Of a stretch of 5,492 nt of DNA, positions 1-5,465 are shown in pieces. Source of the DNA: Planctomycetia bacterium (GTDB lineage: Bacteria; Planctomycetota; Planctomycetia; Pirellulales; UBA1268); assembly GCA_009919445.1 (NCBI GenBank), contig RGBY01000174.1, positions 1 to 5,492 on the forward strand, written 5' to 3'. The notes under the pieces were generated by a model. The model was given only the letters and a program-made list of their open reading frames with translations, did not search any database and was not told the DNA's origin. A program made the position numbers and the translations under genes. Within the stretch, counting starts at the first letter, position 1. Each line of letters opens with the position of its first letter.

Positions 1-1
1 G

Positions 2-163
2 GCTGAACTCAAAGAGCTCCAACGCACCTTCAAAGATGAAGGCCAATACGCTGACCCAGCAACCTGGCCAAGTGGCGGGGTTAGGGGGATTTCCGGGCTG
101 AAATCAATCGGTCACAAGACGGTCGCTCAAGGCATCGCGCTGTCGGGGACGAAAAAACAGTAA
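2..163 (+). CDS. C-terminal fragment of an unidentified protein (5' end outside window)
   Basis: The reading frame beginning at base 2 is open for 53 codons and closes at TAA (161-163), followed directly by TAG, a tandem stop. It has no start inside the window because the gene enters from the left. The visible tail is hydrophilic and charged: it starts AELKELQRTFKDEG, passes a DPATWPSGG stretch and ends in SGTKKQ. It has no membrane segment and no cysteine. Codon use (GCT GAA CTC AAA GAG CTC CAA) looks like real coding sequence. I do not recognise the family. The lysine/glutamate-rich tail would fit the end of a secreted sulfatase-type enzyme, but that is only a guess because no catalytic motif is visible. 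It converges on the TSUP gene that ends at 220. Confidence 0.6.
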   Translation, partial: AELKELQRTFKDEGQYADPATWPSGGVRGISGLKSIGHKTVAQGIALSGTKKQ

Positions 164-177
164 TAGAAAGGCCCCTT

Positions 178-201
178 GCCGCAGAGAGCTTCCCTGCCGG
201 C
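178..201. terminator. Possible hairpin between convergent genes
   Basis: GCCGCAG (178-184) can pair with CTGCCGGC (194-201), leaving one bulged G and a 9-base loop. It sits between the convergent ends at 163 and 220. Read on the minus strand, it is followed about 20 bases later by a run of six T (opposite 152-157), so it could help end the exporter transcript. The T run is too distant for a classic intrinsic terminator, so support is weak. Confidence 0.2.
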
Positions 202-219
202 AATCGACTGCTGCTGCGG

Positions 220-1203
220 TCAGCCACCGACGAACTGGTGGTCTGGCGGTTTGATGCTGCATGGCAGTTCACAGCCGCCGAACCCGGCGTGGCCACTGAC
301 TCGTTGGCAGGCACACTCCTTAGCCGGATGTTTGGGCTGTAAGGCCGGCTCAGACGGAGGCTGCGGCGAGGCTGACGACGCTGCGACTGGCTGCTCCATC
401 AACAGCTGTTCAGTGACCAGCTGTTCCGTGACTGGTTGCCTGAGGAAGGCGTCGTAGCCGGTCTTGAGGATCAACGCCGCCACGATCACCAGGAACACGC
501 GGCGGACAAAGCCACTGCCACGGTGCAGTGCCAGCCAGGTGCCAAGCCCCGCACCGACGACGTTGACAACCGCCATTGGCAGCACCAACGGCCACCAGAC
601 GGCCCCGCCGAGGGCAAAGACGACAATGGCTGCAGCGTTGGTCGCCGAGTTAAGCAGCTTGGCCGCCGCTGAGGCATGCAGGAAGTCGTAGCCCAGCACC
701 CGCACGAACAGGAACACAAAGAAGCTGCCGGTGCCAGGACCAAAGAAGCCATCGTAGAAGCCGAGGCCCAGGGCGATGACCGCCGCCCAGAGCGTCTCCC
801 AGCGGGCAGCATGGACCGGGGCATGCTCGCGGCCGAGTTGCCGGCTGGCAAGGGTATAGGCAAACACAAGGGCCAGCAGCACCGGGAGCAGCTTGCGGAG
901 CCACTCAGAGGGAAACACTGTCAGCAGCCAGGCTCCCAGCACACTGCCGCCGACCGCCGCCAGCACCGCCGGAGCCAGCCGCCGCCAGGGCAGCGACACC
1001 CGTCGTGCATACGACCGGGCCGCCCAGGCGGTGCCCCAGACCATGGCCGCCTTGTTGGTGCCAAAAACTGACGGAAGCGATGCATCGGGAAACACACTGA
1101 CCATCACCGGCAGCGTCACCAGACCACCACCTCCGGCAATCGCATTGAGAAACCCGCCACAGAACGAGCCAAGCAGAACAAGGATGATGTCAGTTGCAGT
1201 CAC
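220..1203 (-). CDS. TauE/SafE (TSUP) family anion exporter with long C-terminal tail
   Basis: This is an integral inner-membrane protein of the TauE/SafE (TSUP) family, whose members move sulfite, sulfoacetate or related anions; the substrate here is unknown. The two family half-repeats are visible. The first has NAIAGGGGLVTLPV followed by FGTNKAA (about residues 20-53 from the GTG start). The second has GFYDGFFGPGTGSFFVF (about 148-164) followed by AAAKLLNSATN. I place the start at GTG (1201-1203), just before the first membrane helix, giving 327 aa. The frame can extend to a TTG at 1251, only 11 bases after the hepT stop, but those 16 residues look non-conserved and neither start has a clear ribosome site. 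Helices end near residue 252. A further tail of about 73 residues is unusual for a family of roughly 250 aa. It holds a tandem repeat, a Pro/Ser-rich part and four cysteines. It lies downstream of hepT on the same strand. Confidence 0.9.
   Translation of the reverse strand: MTATDIILVLLGSFCGGFLNAIAGGGGLVTLPVMVSVFPDASLPSVFGTNKAAMVWGTAWAARSYARRVSLPWRRLAPAVLAAVGGSVLGAWLLTVFPSEWLRKLLPVLLALVFAYTLASRQLGREHAPVHAARWETLWAAVIALGLGFYDGFFGPGTGSFFVFLFVRVLGYDFLHASAAAKLLNSATNAAAIVVFALGGAVWWPLVLPMAVVNVVGAGLGTWLALHRGSGFVRRVFLVIVAALILKTGYDAFLRQPVTEQLVTEQLLMEQPVAASSASPQPPSEPALQPKHPAKECACQRVSGHAGFGGCELPCSIKPPDHQFVGG
403..432. repeat. Tandem duplication of a 15-base unit inside the exporter gene
   Basis: Bases 403-417 and 418-432 are adjacent copies of CAGCTGTTC(A/C)GTGAC, identical at 14 of 15 positions. 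On the minus strand they encode the duplicated VTEQL steps at the start of the TSUP tail. The preceding 15 bases, which encode LMEQP, may be a decayed third copy (8 of 15 matches by eye). Confidence 0.85.
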
Positions 1204-1262
1204 GCAGGTCTCAGGGAGCGGCGAGGCATACCCGCACGCAACGTCTCGCAATTTGCAAAGAA

Positions 1263-1595
1263 CTAAAGAAAGGCAGCTGCGTCACTCCGCAACTGGCTGA
1301 GATCATGTTCTATGATCCCCCAGACGACCCGGTCCTCAACGCTGTCATAACCGTGGGCCAGAATATTACGGAAGGAAATAATGCTCCGGTAATTCCGAAT
1401 TTCAGAAAGTATCTCAGCATCAACACGCGCGAGGCGGTTGAGTGCTTCACCGATGATCTCAAATTTTCGCTCCACGGCTGCCTGCGTCTTGCGGTCAGTT
1501 TGGTACTGCTCAAACGTCATCCCGCCGACAAACCGGAGCAGTTCCTCCACATTGGCAACAATGTCGTTTAGACAATCTCGAGCCCGCTCATCCAT
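1263..1595 (-). CDS. hepT: HepT-like HEPN toxin (DUF86), toxin of an MntA/HepT module
   Basis: This is a 110-aa, all-helical cytoplasmic protein of the HepT/DUF86 branch of the HEPN fold. The family hallmark RX4HXY is intact as RNILAHGY, with R76, H81 and Y83. In characterised pairs the Arg and His belong to the RNase active site, and the Tyr is the residue AMPylated by MntA to neutralise the toxin. Other family features are RKFEIIGEALNRL (43-55) and IISFRN just before the motif. The start is ATG at 1593-1595, giving MDERARDCL, the usual HepT beginning. It overlaps the end of mntA by 8 bases and lacks its own ribosome site, so translation is probably coupled to mntA. The frame is open upstream to 1688, but that stretch lies inside mntA and is not HepT-like. 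All catalytic residues remain, so the toxin is probably active. Confidence 0.93.
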   Translation of the reverse strand: MDERARDCLNDIVANVEELLRFVGGMTFEQYQTDRKTQAAVERKFEIIGEALNRLARVDAEILSEIRNYRSIISFRNILAHGYDSVEDRVVWGIIEHDLSQLRSDAAAFL

Positions 1596-1884
1596 AAAGT
1601 CGCACGCCGTGTTTCTGAATGTCAGAACGGAGACCGGGCTTGCGAATAGCCTGCCAGGTGAGGAGATCGACCGGACGCCCGAGGGCATCCTCTAGCCCGT
1701 GCAGTACACCGAAGAAGCAACGCGCATATTCAGACGGCGGCAGTTCATCAAACAACGCACAGAAGTCAAAATCGCTTTCATCACGGGCGGTCTGTGTTGC
1801 TCGCGAACCAAACAGGTCGAGCGTCCGCACGTGAAAGCGATCACAGATTGGCGCGACGGTACGCTGCAGATCGGAGGCTTCCAT
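1588..1884 (-). CDS. mntA: MntA-type minimal nucleotidyltransferase antitoxin
   Basis: This is a 98-aa minimal nucleotidyltransferase of the DNA polymerase beta superfamily. The diagnostic GSx10DxD motif is complete: G26-S27, then D38 and D40 (SDFDF). A third acidic residue, D73, sits in PVDLL and completes the metal-binding triad. In MntA/HepT modules this enzyme uses ATP to AMPylate the conserved tyrosine of HepT and so acts as the antitoxin. The order, antitoxin first with the toxin overlapping by 8 bases, is typical. The start is ATG at 1882-1884, with no Shine-Dalgarno at normal spacing; the only AGGA is 14 bases upstream, in the 3' arm of an inverted repeat. MscS ends 72 bases upstream on the same strand, so read-through is possible. 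GC content over the module is lower than in the flanking genes. Confidence 0.93.
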   Translation of the reverse strand: MEASDLQRTVAPICDRFHVRTLDLFGSRATQTARDESDFDFCALFDELPPSEYARCFFGVLHGLEDALGRPVDLLTWQAIRKPGLRSDIQKHGVRLYG

Positions 1885-1898
1885 TACTTTAGGCTATT

Positions 1899-1916
1899 TC
1901 CTGACGGGCATCAGGA
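1899..1916. promoter_or_regulatory. Inverted repeat upstream of mntA (candidate operator or RNA hairpin)
   Basis: TCCTGA (1899-1904) and TCAGGA (1911-1916) are perfect 6-base inverted repeats around CGGGCA. The centre is about 23 bases upstream of the mntA ATG and within the 72-base gap after mscS. Toxin-antitoxin operons often repress themselves at a palindrome in this position. As RNA it would form a 6-7 bp stem that holds the only AGGA near the start. No U tract follows on either strand, which argues against an intrinsic terminator for mscS. Confidence 0.4.
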
Positions 1917-1956
1917 CAAGTTGCCACACGCCCACCGGCTACCAGCCACTGGCCAA

Positions 1957-3136
1957 TTATGCCGTGACCTGATGGACATGCACATCCTGCTGGGGGTAGG
2001 GAATCGAAATGCCAGCGGCGGTGAAATCACGTTTGACCGCGGCCATTACCTCCCAGTAGATCGTCCAGTAGTCGCCCGTCTTCGACCAGGGACGCACAAT
2101 GAAATTCACTGATGAGTCGGCCAGTTCGTTCATCCGAATCAGCGGCGCAGGATCTTTCAGCACAAGCGGATGCCCGGTGACGATTCGCTCGAGAATGCTC
2201 TGGGCTTGATCGACATCATCGCCATAGCCAATGCCAAAGGTCATGTCGATGCGGCGAGTGTCGCTGGCAGTCGCGTTGGTGATGGTGTCGCCACCGATTT
2301 TGCCGTTGGGCACAATCATCAGTTTGTTGTCAAACGTACGCACAGTTGTCGAGAGCATGTTCATCGAGTCGACGATGCCGCTGACCCCGCCGGCCTCAAT
2401 GCAGTCACCCACATCAAATGGCTGATAGGCAAGGATGAGCAGCCCATGGGCAAAGTTTGAGAGCGTGCCCTGCAAGGCCAGGCCGATTACAAAGGCGGCT
2501 CCGCCGATGAGGGCCAACACCGGACTGGTGTTGATCTCAAGGGCAGACAGCGACACCACCAGCCCCAAAACCAGCGTGCCTTGCCGGACAAAGTTCACCA
2601 TGAAACTCCGCAGCAGCGACGAGGCCCCCTTCACCCGTGCAAGCGCCTGCCCCGTCAGCCGGCTCAACAGCCGCGAAAGCAGGTAGGCTGCAAACAGAAT
2701 CGCCAGAAACTTGATGACATTGCCGAGCCAGCGCACCCCACCCTGCGGCGAGACCAGCCAGTCTTTCACAAAGACCGCAAGCGTTCGTGCGTTGCCAAAG
2801 TCGATCTCCATGCCACTCACGGCCGTTGCATAGAGCCGGTATTCCTTTGGGTCGCCCCCCTTCTTTTCCCACTCGTCGCAGACCAGTCGCAGCCTGGCGA
2901 TCAGCGTATCTCGCTGCTCTTGTAGGCGGGCCAATTCGGCTCCGACGCTGCCCGACTCTCCAGCCTTGAGGCTCGCCAGTCGAACCGTGCTGATCTCGGC
3001 CACCTTGCCCTGGAGCCGCGACACCAGCACCCACCCAAAACGCCACCAGCATCGCGGTCATCAGCCAGCCGCACCGGGCCCAGAGCATGAGTGGAGCGGC
3101 TGGTGCGGCAGTAGAGCGGTGCGGCGAGGAGGTCAT
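1957..3136 (-). CDS. MscS-family mechanosensitive channel, frameshifted near its N-terminus
   Basis: This is a small-conductance mechanosensitive channel homologue that releases solutes on osmotic down-shock. The long frame (3030-1957, 357 residues from a GTG) carries a coiled-coil-like region (about 28-50), helices at about 98-120 and 150-166, and the pore-lining helix and its continuation at 169-203 with GGAAFVIGLALQGTLSNF. YQPFDVGD follows at 202-209 and starts the cytoplasmic beta domain, and PYPQQDVHV lies near the C-terminus. The true start appears to be ATG at 3134-3136 in another frame. It has AGGAA (opposite 3144-3148) 7 bases upstream and encodes a membrane helix, CGWLMTAMLVAFW. Removing one G from GGGTGGGTG at about 3028-3036 joins the two frames as AFWVVLVSRLQGK, giving 392 aa. 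The gene is therefore frameshifted, mis-sequenced or recoded. If translation starts at the internal GTG, the protein lacks only the first helix and keeps the whole MscS core. Confidence 0.9.
3028..3040 (-). other. Frame junction in mscS (one extra base or +1 recoding site)
   Basis: The minus-strand sequence here is TTTTGGGTGGGTG. Upstream the protein-like frame is that of the ATG at 3136; downstream it is that of the GTG at 3030, a +1 change. Deleting one G joins them without loss. Alternatively, a +1 slip on TTT-T would read on as GWVLVSRL. The short G runs are typical places for a sequencing or replication slip. Confidence 0.75.
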
Positions 3137-3143
3137 TTAGTTG

Positions 3144-3148
3144 TTCCT
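3144..3148 (-). promoter_or_regulatory. Ribosome binding site deciding the mscS start
   Basis: The minus strand reads AGGAACAACTAAATG, a Shine-Dalgarno core with 7 bases between AGGAA and the ATG at 3136. It favours that start over the internal GTG at 3030 and so supports the frameshift reading. Confidence 0.65.
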
Positions 3149-3176
3149 AGCGGAAAAGATTGGCATGCCTTGCCAG

Positions 3177-3206
3177 AGGATAGCTGCAGCCGACACTGTT
3201 TCTCAA
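3177..3206 (-). promoter_or_regulatory. Candidate sigma-70-type promoter for mscS
   Basis: On the minus strand TTGAGA (opposite 3201-3206, 5 of 6 to TTGACA) is followed after 18 bases by TATCCT (opposite 3177-3182, 4 of 6 to TATAAT), 40 bases before the mscS ATG. It lies in the 154-base divergent region 3137-3290. I found no comparable element for the plus-strand exporter. The assignment is by eye only. Confidence 0.35.
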
Positions 3207-3290
3207 CGTCGCTTTTGTGTGGCGTTCGTGCCGCCTTTGGCGTGCGTTCCTCGCCCTCGCTTTGTTATCCCTTTCACCTACGCCTGCCCT

Positions 3291-4034
3291 ATGCCCGACC
3301 TCTCGCTCACTTCGTGGCTGCTTTTGGCCTGCGGGGCACTGGGCGTTGGCATTTCCAAAAGCGGCCTCGCCGGCATGAGCCTGATTCATGTGCTGGTCTT
3401 CGCCCATGTCTTCGGGGCCAAAGCCTCGACCGGGGTGCTGCTGCCACTGCTGATCGTCGGCGACTGCTGTGCGGTCGGTTTGATCGGCCGCGAGGTCGAT
3501 TGGCGGTATGTGCTGCGGTTGCTGCCACCGGCAATCATCGGCGTGGTGCTTGGCTGGGCCCTGCTCGGCCGTCTGGATGAGGCTGCCTTTCGGCCGCTGA
3601 TCGGCACCATCATCCTGCTGCTGTGTGCAGGCCAACTGGCCCGGATGTGGCGGGCCGACCTGTTTGCCAGCGTGCCACACACCCAGGCCTTTGCCTGGAC
3701 AATGGGCGTGCTCGGCGGCGTCACCACCATGCTGGCCAATGCCGCCGGGCCGGTAATCGCTCTCTATCTGCTGGCGGTATCACTGCCTAAGCTACGGCTG
3801 GTAGCGACTGGGGCCTGGTTCTTCTTCGTGCTGAACATCAGCAAGATTCCCTTTAGCGCGAGTCTCGGCCTGATCGATCGCAACACCCTGCTTATTGACC
3901 TGATGCTGACCCCGTTTGTTGTCGGCGGCCTGCTGGTCGGCCTGCTGGTCGTGCGGCGTCTGCCTCAGAAACTTTTCGACACGTTGCTGCTGGCCTTCAC
4001 GGCTGTGGCTGCCGTGCGGCTGATCGTCGGCTGA
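3291..4034 (+). CDS. TauE/SafE (TSUP) family anion exporter, second type
   Basis: This is a 247-aa integral membrane protein of the TauE/SafE (TSUP) family, the normal length for the family and almost entirely hydrophobic. The N-terminal half carries GISKSGLAGMSLI (about 20-32), FGAKASTGVLLPLLIVGD and VDWRYVLRLLPPAIIGVVLG; the second half carries GGVTTMLANAAGPVIALYLL. This SKSGLAG-type subgroup differs clearly from the AGGGGL-type exporter at 220-1203, so the two are not a recent duplication. The start is ATG at 3291 (MPDLSLTSWLLL), directly before the first helix. The frame is open upstream to a TTG at 3141, but that segment is not TSUP-like and would fill the divergent promoter region. No Shine-Dalgarno is visible. 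The gene is divergent from mscS. Sulfite or another small anion is a plausible substrate; nothing in the neighbourhood fixes it. Confidence 0.92.
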   Translation: MPDLSLTSWLLLACGALGVGISKSGLAGMSLIHVLVFAHVFGAKASTGVLLPLLIVGDCCAVGLIGREVDWRYVLRLLPPAIIGVVLGWALLGRLDEAAFRPLIGTIILLLCAGQLARMWRADLFASVPHTQAFAWTMGVLGGVTTMLANAAGPVIALYLLAVSLPKLRLVATGAWFFFVLNISKIPFSASLGLIDRNTLLIDLMLTPFVVGGLLVGLLVVRRLPQKLFDTLLLAFTAVAAVRLIVG

Positions 4035-4049
4035 GCGAGAGCCTCTGCT
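4034..4049 (+). terminator. Weak terminator candidate after the second exporter
   Basis: Just after the stop, AGC-AGA (with one bulged G) can pair with TCTGCT around a GCC loop, and TTTTGCTT follows. The stem is short and starts at the stop codon itself. The rest of the convergent gap to 4135 shows no better hairpin. Confidence 0.22.
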
Positions 4050-4135
4050 TTTGCTTCGGCGTTTCTGTTTCAGGACAGGCCACGGGAGCATGATGGCATT
4101 GCGTCCCTACGCAAATCAGCAGAAGCCCGCGGTGA

Positions 4136-4858
4136 TCACTTGTCCGCACCCTGTCGCAAGAGTTCCTCAACAATGAGAGGGACACCTTCGCTGGCTGGGC
4201 GGGCCAGGCATTCAAAGATGGTCCGCGGTACGACTTCGGGAATATGCGGATCGACGACGATCCGCCGGGCCTCGTCAGGAGCCAGAAAGACAAGGGACGC
4301 GGCGGGATAGACCTGTAGCGACGTGCCGACGCACAACAGGATGCCAGCCTGACTGACAAGTTCGGCCGCAGCGGCCATCGCCGGCACCTCCTCGCCAAAC
4401 CAAACCACGTGCGGTCGCAGCTGGCCACCCAGCGGGCAGGTATCGCCAAGCGAGATATCGCGGTCGCCGAGCGGTATCAGGCAGCCGGCGTCGATCGTGC
4501 TGCGGGCCAGCATGATTTCGCCATGCAGGTGCAGCACCCGGCTGGAGCCGGCCCGCTCATGCAGATCGTCAACGTTTTGGGTGACAATATCGACGTGATA
4601 CCCCTGCTCCAGCTCGGCCAAGGCCCGGTGGGCTGCGTTTGGCCGGGCCGCCCGCACCTGTTCGCGGCGTTCGTTGTAGAATCGGAGCACCCGGGCCGGG
4701 TCGGCTGCCCAGGCAGCAGGCGTGGCTACCTCTTCGACGCGATGCCCCTCCCAGAGGCCATCATCGCCGCGGAAGGTTTTCAGGCCGCTTTCGGCGCTGA
4801 CACCGGCACCGGAAATGACGACAACACGTTGCAGGGAAGGCGACGAGGAAAGAGACAT
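4136..4858 (-). CDS. cobB: Sir2-family NAD-dependent protein deacylase (CobB-like, class III)
   Basis: This is a 240-aa cytoplasmic sirtuin that removes acyl groups from protein lysines using NAD+, yielding nicotinamide and O-acyl-ADP-ribose. The motifs run in order: GAGVSAESGLKTFRG (17-31) for NAD binding, TQNVDDLHERAGS (93-105), HLHGE with catalytic H112, RPHVVWFGE (148-156) and CVGTSLQVYPAASL near the C-terminus. FYNERR places Y61 and R64 where E. coli CobB and human SIRT5 have the Tyr/Arg pair that binds succinyl and malonyl groups, so a desuccinylase or demalonylase role is likely. The small domain is compact: only C126 and C141 lie between HGE and WFGE, so the four-cysteine zinc site is missing, as in some bacterial sirtuins of this subgroup. 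The start is ATG at 4856-4858, whose bases overlap the divergent start of the DUF5522 gene. No ribosome site is visible. It converges on the second exporter. Confidence 0.93.
   Translation of the reverse strand: MSLSSSPSLQRVVVISGAGVSAESGLKTFRGDDGLWEGHRVEEVATPAAWAADPARVLRFYNERREQVRAARPNAAHRALAELEQGYHVDIVTQNVDDLHERAGSSRVLHLHGEIMLARSTIDAGCLIPLGDRDISLGDTCPLGGQLRPHVVWFGEEVPAMAAAAELVSQAGILLCVGTSLQVYPAASLVFLAPDEARRIVVDPHIPEVVPRTIFECLARPASEGVPLIVEELLRQGADK
4845..4849 (+). promoter_or_regulatory. Ribosome binding site deciding the DUF5522 start
   Basis: GAGGA with 7 bases before the plus-strand ATG at 4857 is a well-spaced Shine-Dalgarno. It lies inside the first codons of the antisense sirtuin gene and supports ATG 4857 over the GTG at 4893. 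Confidence 0.6.
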
Positions 4859-5117
4859 GGACGGTCACGCGAATGACGGGCAGAGGCAAGCGGTGCCGGC
4901 TGAGCAGCGGGATCGCGCTGCGTCCACCTTGCCGCCGGAAAACGCTCCCGAGTTCTACCTGGAAAATGGGTATGTTGTCTTCTCCGAAGCCTATCACCTG
5001 AAGCGGGGCAGCTGCTGTGGATCAGGCTGCCGCCATTGCCCGTTCACGCCACGCCATCAGGCTGGGGCAACCACACCGGCAACCGAGACCGGCGCCGCGG
5101 TCCGCCGTTCTGCCTGA
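4857..5117 (+). CDS. DUF5522 family small cysteine-cluster protein
   Basis: This is an 86-aa protein whose core matches the DUF5522 family: FYLENGYVVFSEAYHLKRG (33-51) followed by the cluster SCCGSGCRHCPF (52-63), with Cys at 53, 54, 58 and 61 plus His 60. The family has no established function that I know of; the Cys/His cluster suggests metal binding or a redox role. The first 30 residues and the last 20 are polar and look disordered, and there is no signal or membrane segment. The start is ATG at 4857, supported by GAGGA 7 bases upstream. An alternative GTG at 4893 also follows an AGAGG and would give 74 aa with the core intact. It begins on the same CATG as the divergent sirtuin and is followed after 36 bases by the zinc-ribbon gene, so those two probably form an operon. 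Confidence 0.88.
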   Translation: MDGHANDGQRQAVPAEQRDRAASTLPPENAPEFYLENGYVVFSEAYHLKRGSCCGSGCRHCPFTPRHQAGATTPATETGAAVRRSA

Positions 5118-5143
5118 ACGGACGATTTCCAGCCAGCCACACC

Positions 5144-5149
5144 AGAGGT
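5144..5149 (+). promoter_or_regulatory. Ribosome binding site of the zinc-ribbon gene
   Basis: GAGGT lies 4 bases before the ATG at 5154 (AGAGGTCGCCATG). It confirms the start and independent translation of this gene after DUF5522. Confidence 0.55.
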
Positions 5150-5153
5150 CGCC

Positions 5154-5402
5154 ATGCTCGAAGAAACCGATGACTGGGATGATGACGATCTCGACGCTGA
5201 CCTGTCTGACGACGACGGTGAGCCGACCGTTCCTTGCCCCTACTGCGGTGAAGAGATGCTGGAAGACAGCCCGCAGTGCCCAACCTGTGGCAACTATATT
5301 TCAGCAGAGCAGCTGCCCTACTATCGCCAGCCCATGTGGGTTGTCGTCACCGCGGCGATCTGCCTGATCCTGGCCCTCGGCTGGCTGCTCCGCCGCTGGT
5401 GA
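5154..5402 (+). CDS. Small zinc-ribbon protein with C-terminal membrane anchor
   Basis: This is an 82-aa protein in three parts. Residues 1-23 are strongly acidic (WDDDDLDADLSDDD). Residues 27-47 form a zinc ribbon with two CxxC knuckles, PCPYCG (C28, C31) and QCPTCG (C42, C45), 10 residues apart, so one Zn ion should be held by four Cys. Residues 61-79 form a single hydrophobic helix (VVVTAAICLILALGWLL) ending in RRW. It should be a tail-anchored membrane protein with the ribbon in the cytoplasm. I know similar short proteins mainly from planctomycetes, and no function is established. The start is ATG at 5154 with a ribosome site just upstream. It follows DUF5522 by 36 bases and precedes a strong hairpin, consistent with being the last gene of a two-gene operon. 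Confidence 0.88.
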   Translation: MLEETDDWDDDDLDADLSDDDGEPTVPCPYCGEEMLEDSPQCPTCGNYISAEQLPYYRQPMWVVVTAAICLILALGWLLRRW

Positions 5403-5465
5403 AGCTGCCCGCAGCAAACCGTGCGACCGTACCAGCGGCCACGCAGCGTCAATTGGCACCGCGAT

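Noticed and set aside
81..314. Minus-strand open frame of 77 codons at the left edge
   Set aside because: It crosses the stops of both convergent genes and has a low-complexity Ser/Arg composition. The plus-strand frame ending at 163 explains this region better.
676..1071. Long plus-strand open frames opposite the first exporter (also 436-691 and 893-1300)
   Set aside because: They are antisense shadows of a GC-rich membrane gene, rich in Gln/Arg/Pro/His and without domains or ribosome sites.
1204..1251. 16-residue extension of the first exporter from a TTG start
   Set aside because: There is no ribosome site and the residues are unlike the family. The GTG at 1203 is preferred, although the start stays uncertain because it also lacks a good ribosome site.
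1596..1688. 31-residue upstream extension of HepT
   Set aside because: It lies wholly within mntA in another frame and does not resemble HepT. ATG at 1595 gives the normal family N-terminus.
2537..3027. Continuation of the ATG-3136 frame for about 160 codons past the mscS junction
   Set aside because: It overlaps the well-conserved MscS frame and its translation is Gly/Arg/Ala-rich with no family features. Only the first 34-35 residues look real.
3162..3175. GGCATGCC palindrome with nearby TGGCA/TGCCA repeats in the divergent region
   Set aside because: The arms are too short and of common composition. I could not separate this from chance as an operator.
3141..3290. 50-residue upstream extension of the second exporter from a TTG start
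   Set aside because: It carries no TSUP similarity or membrane helix and would occupy the whole divergent promoter region. ATG 3291 is directly before the first helix.
3147..3680. Minus-strand open frame of 177 codons opposite the second exporter
   Set aside because: It is a Gln/Arg/His-rich antisense shadow of TSUP codons, with no recognisable domain.
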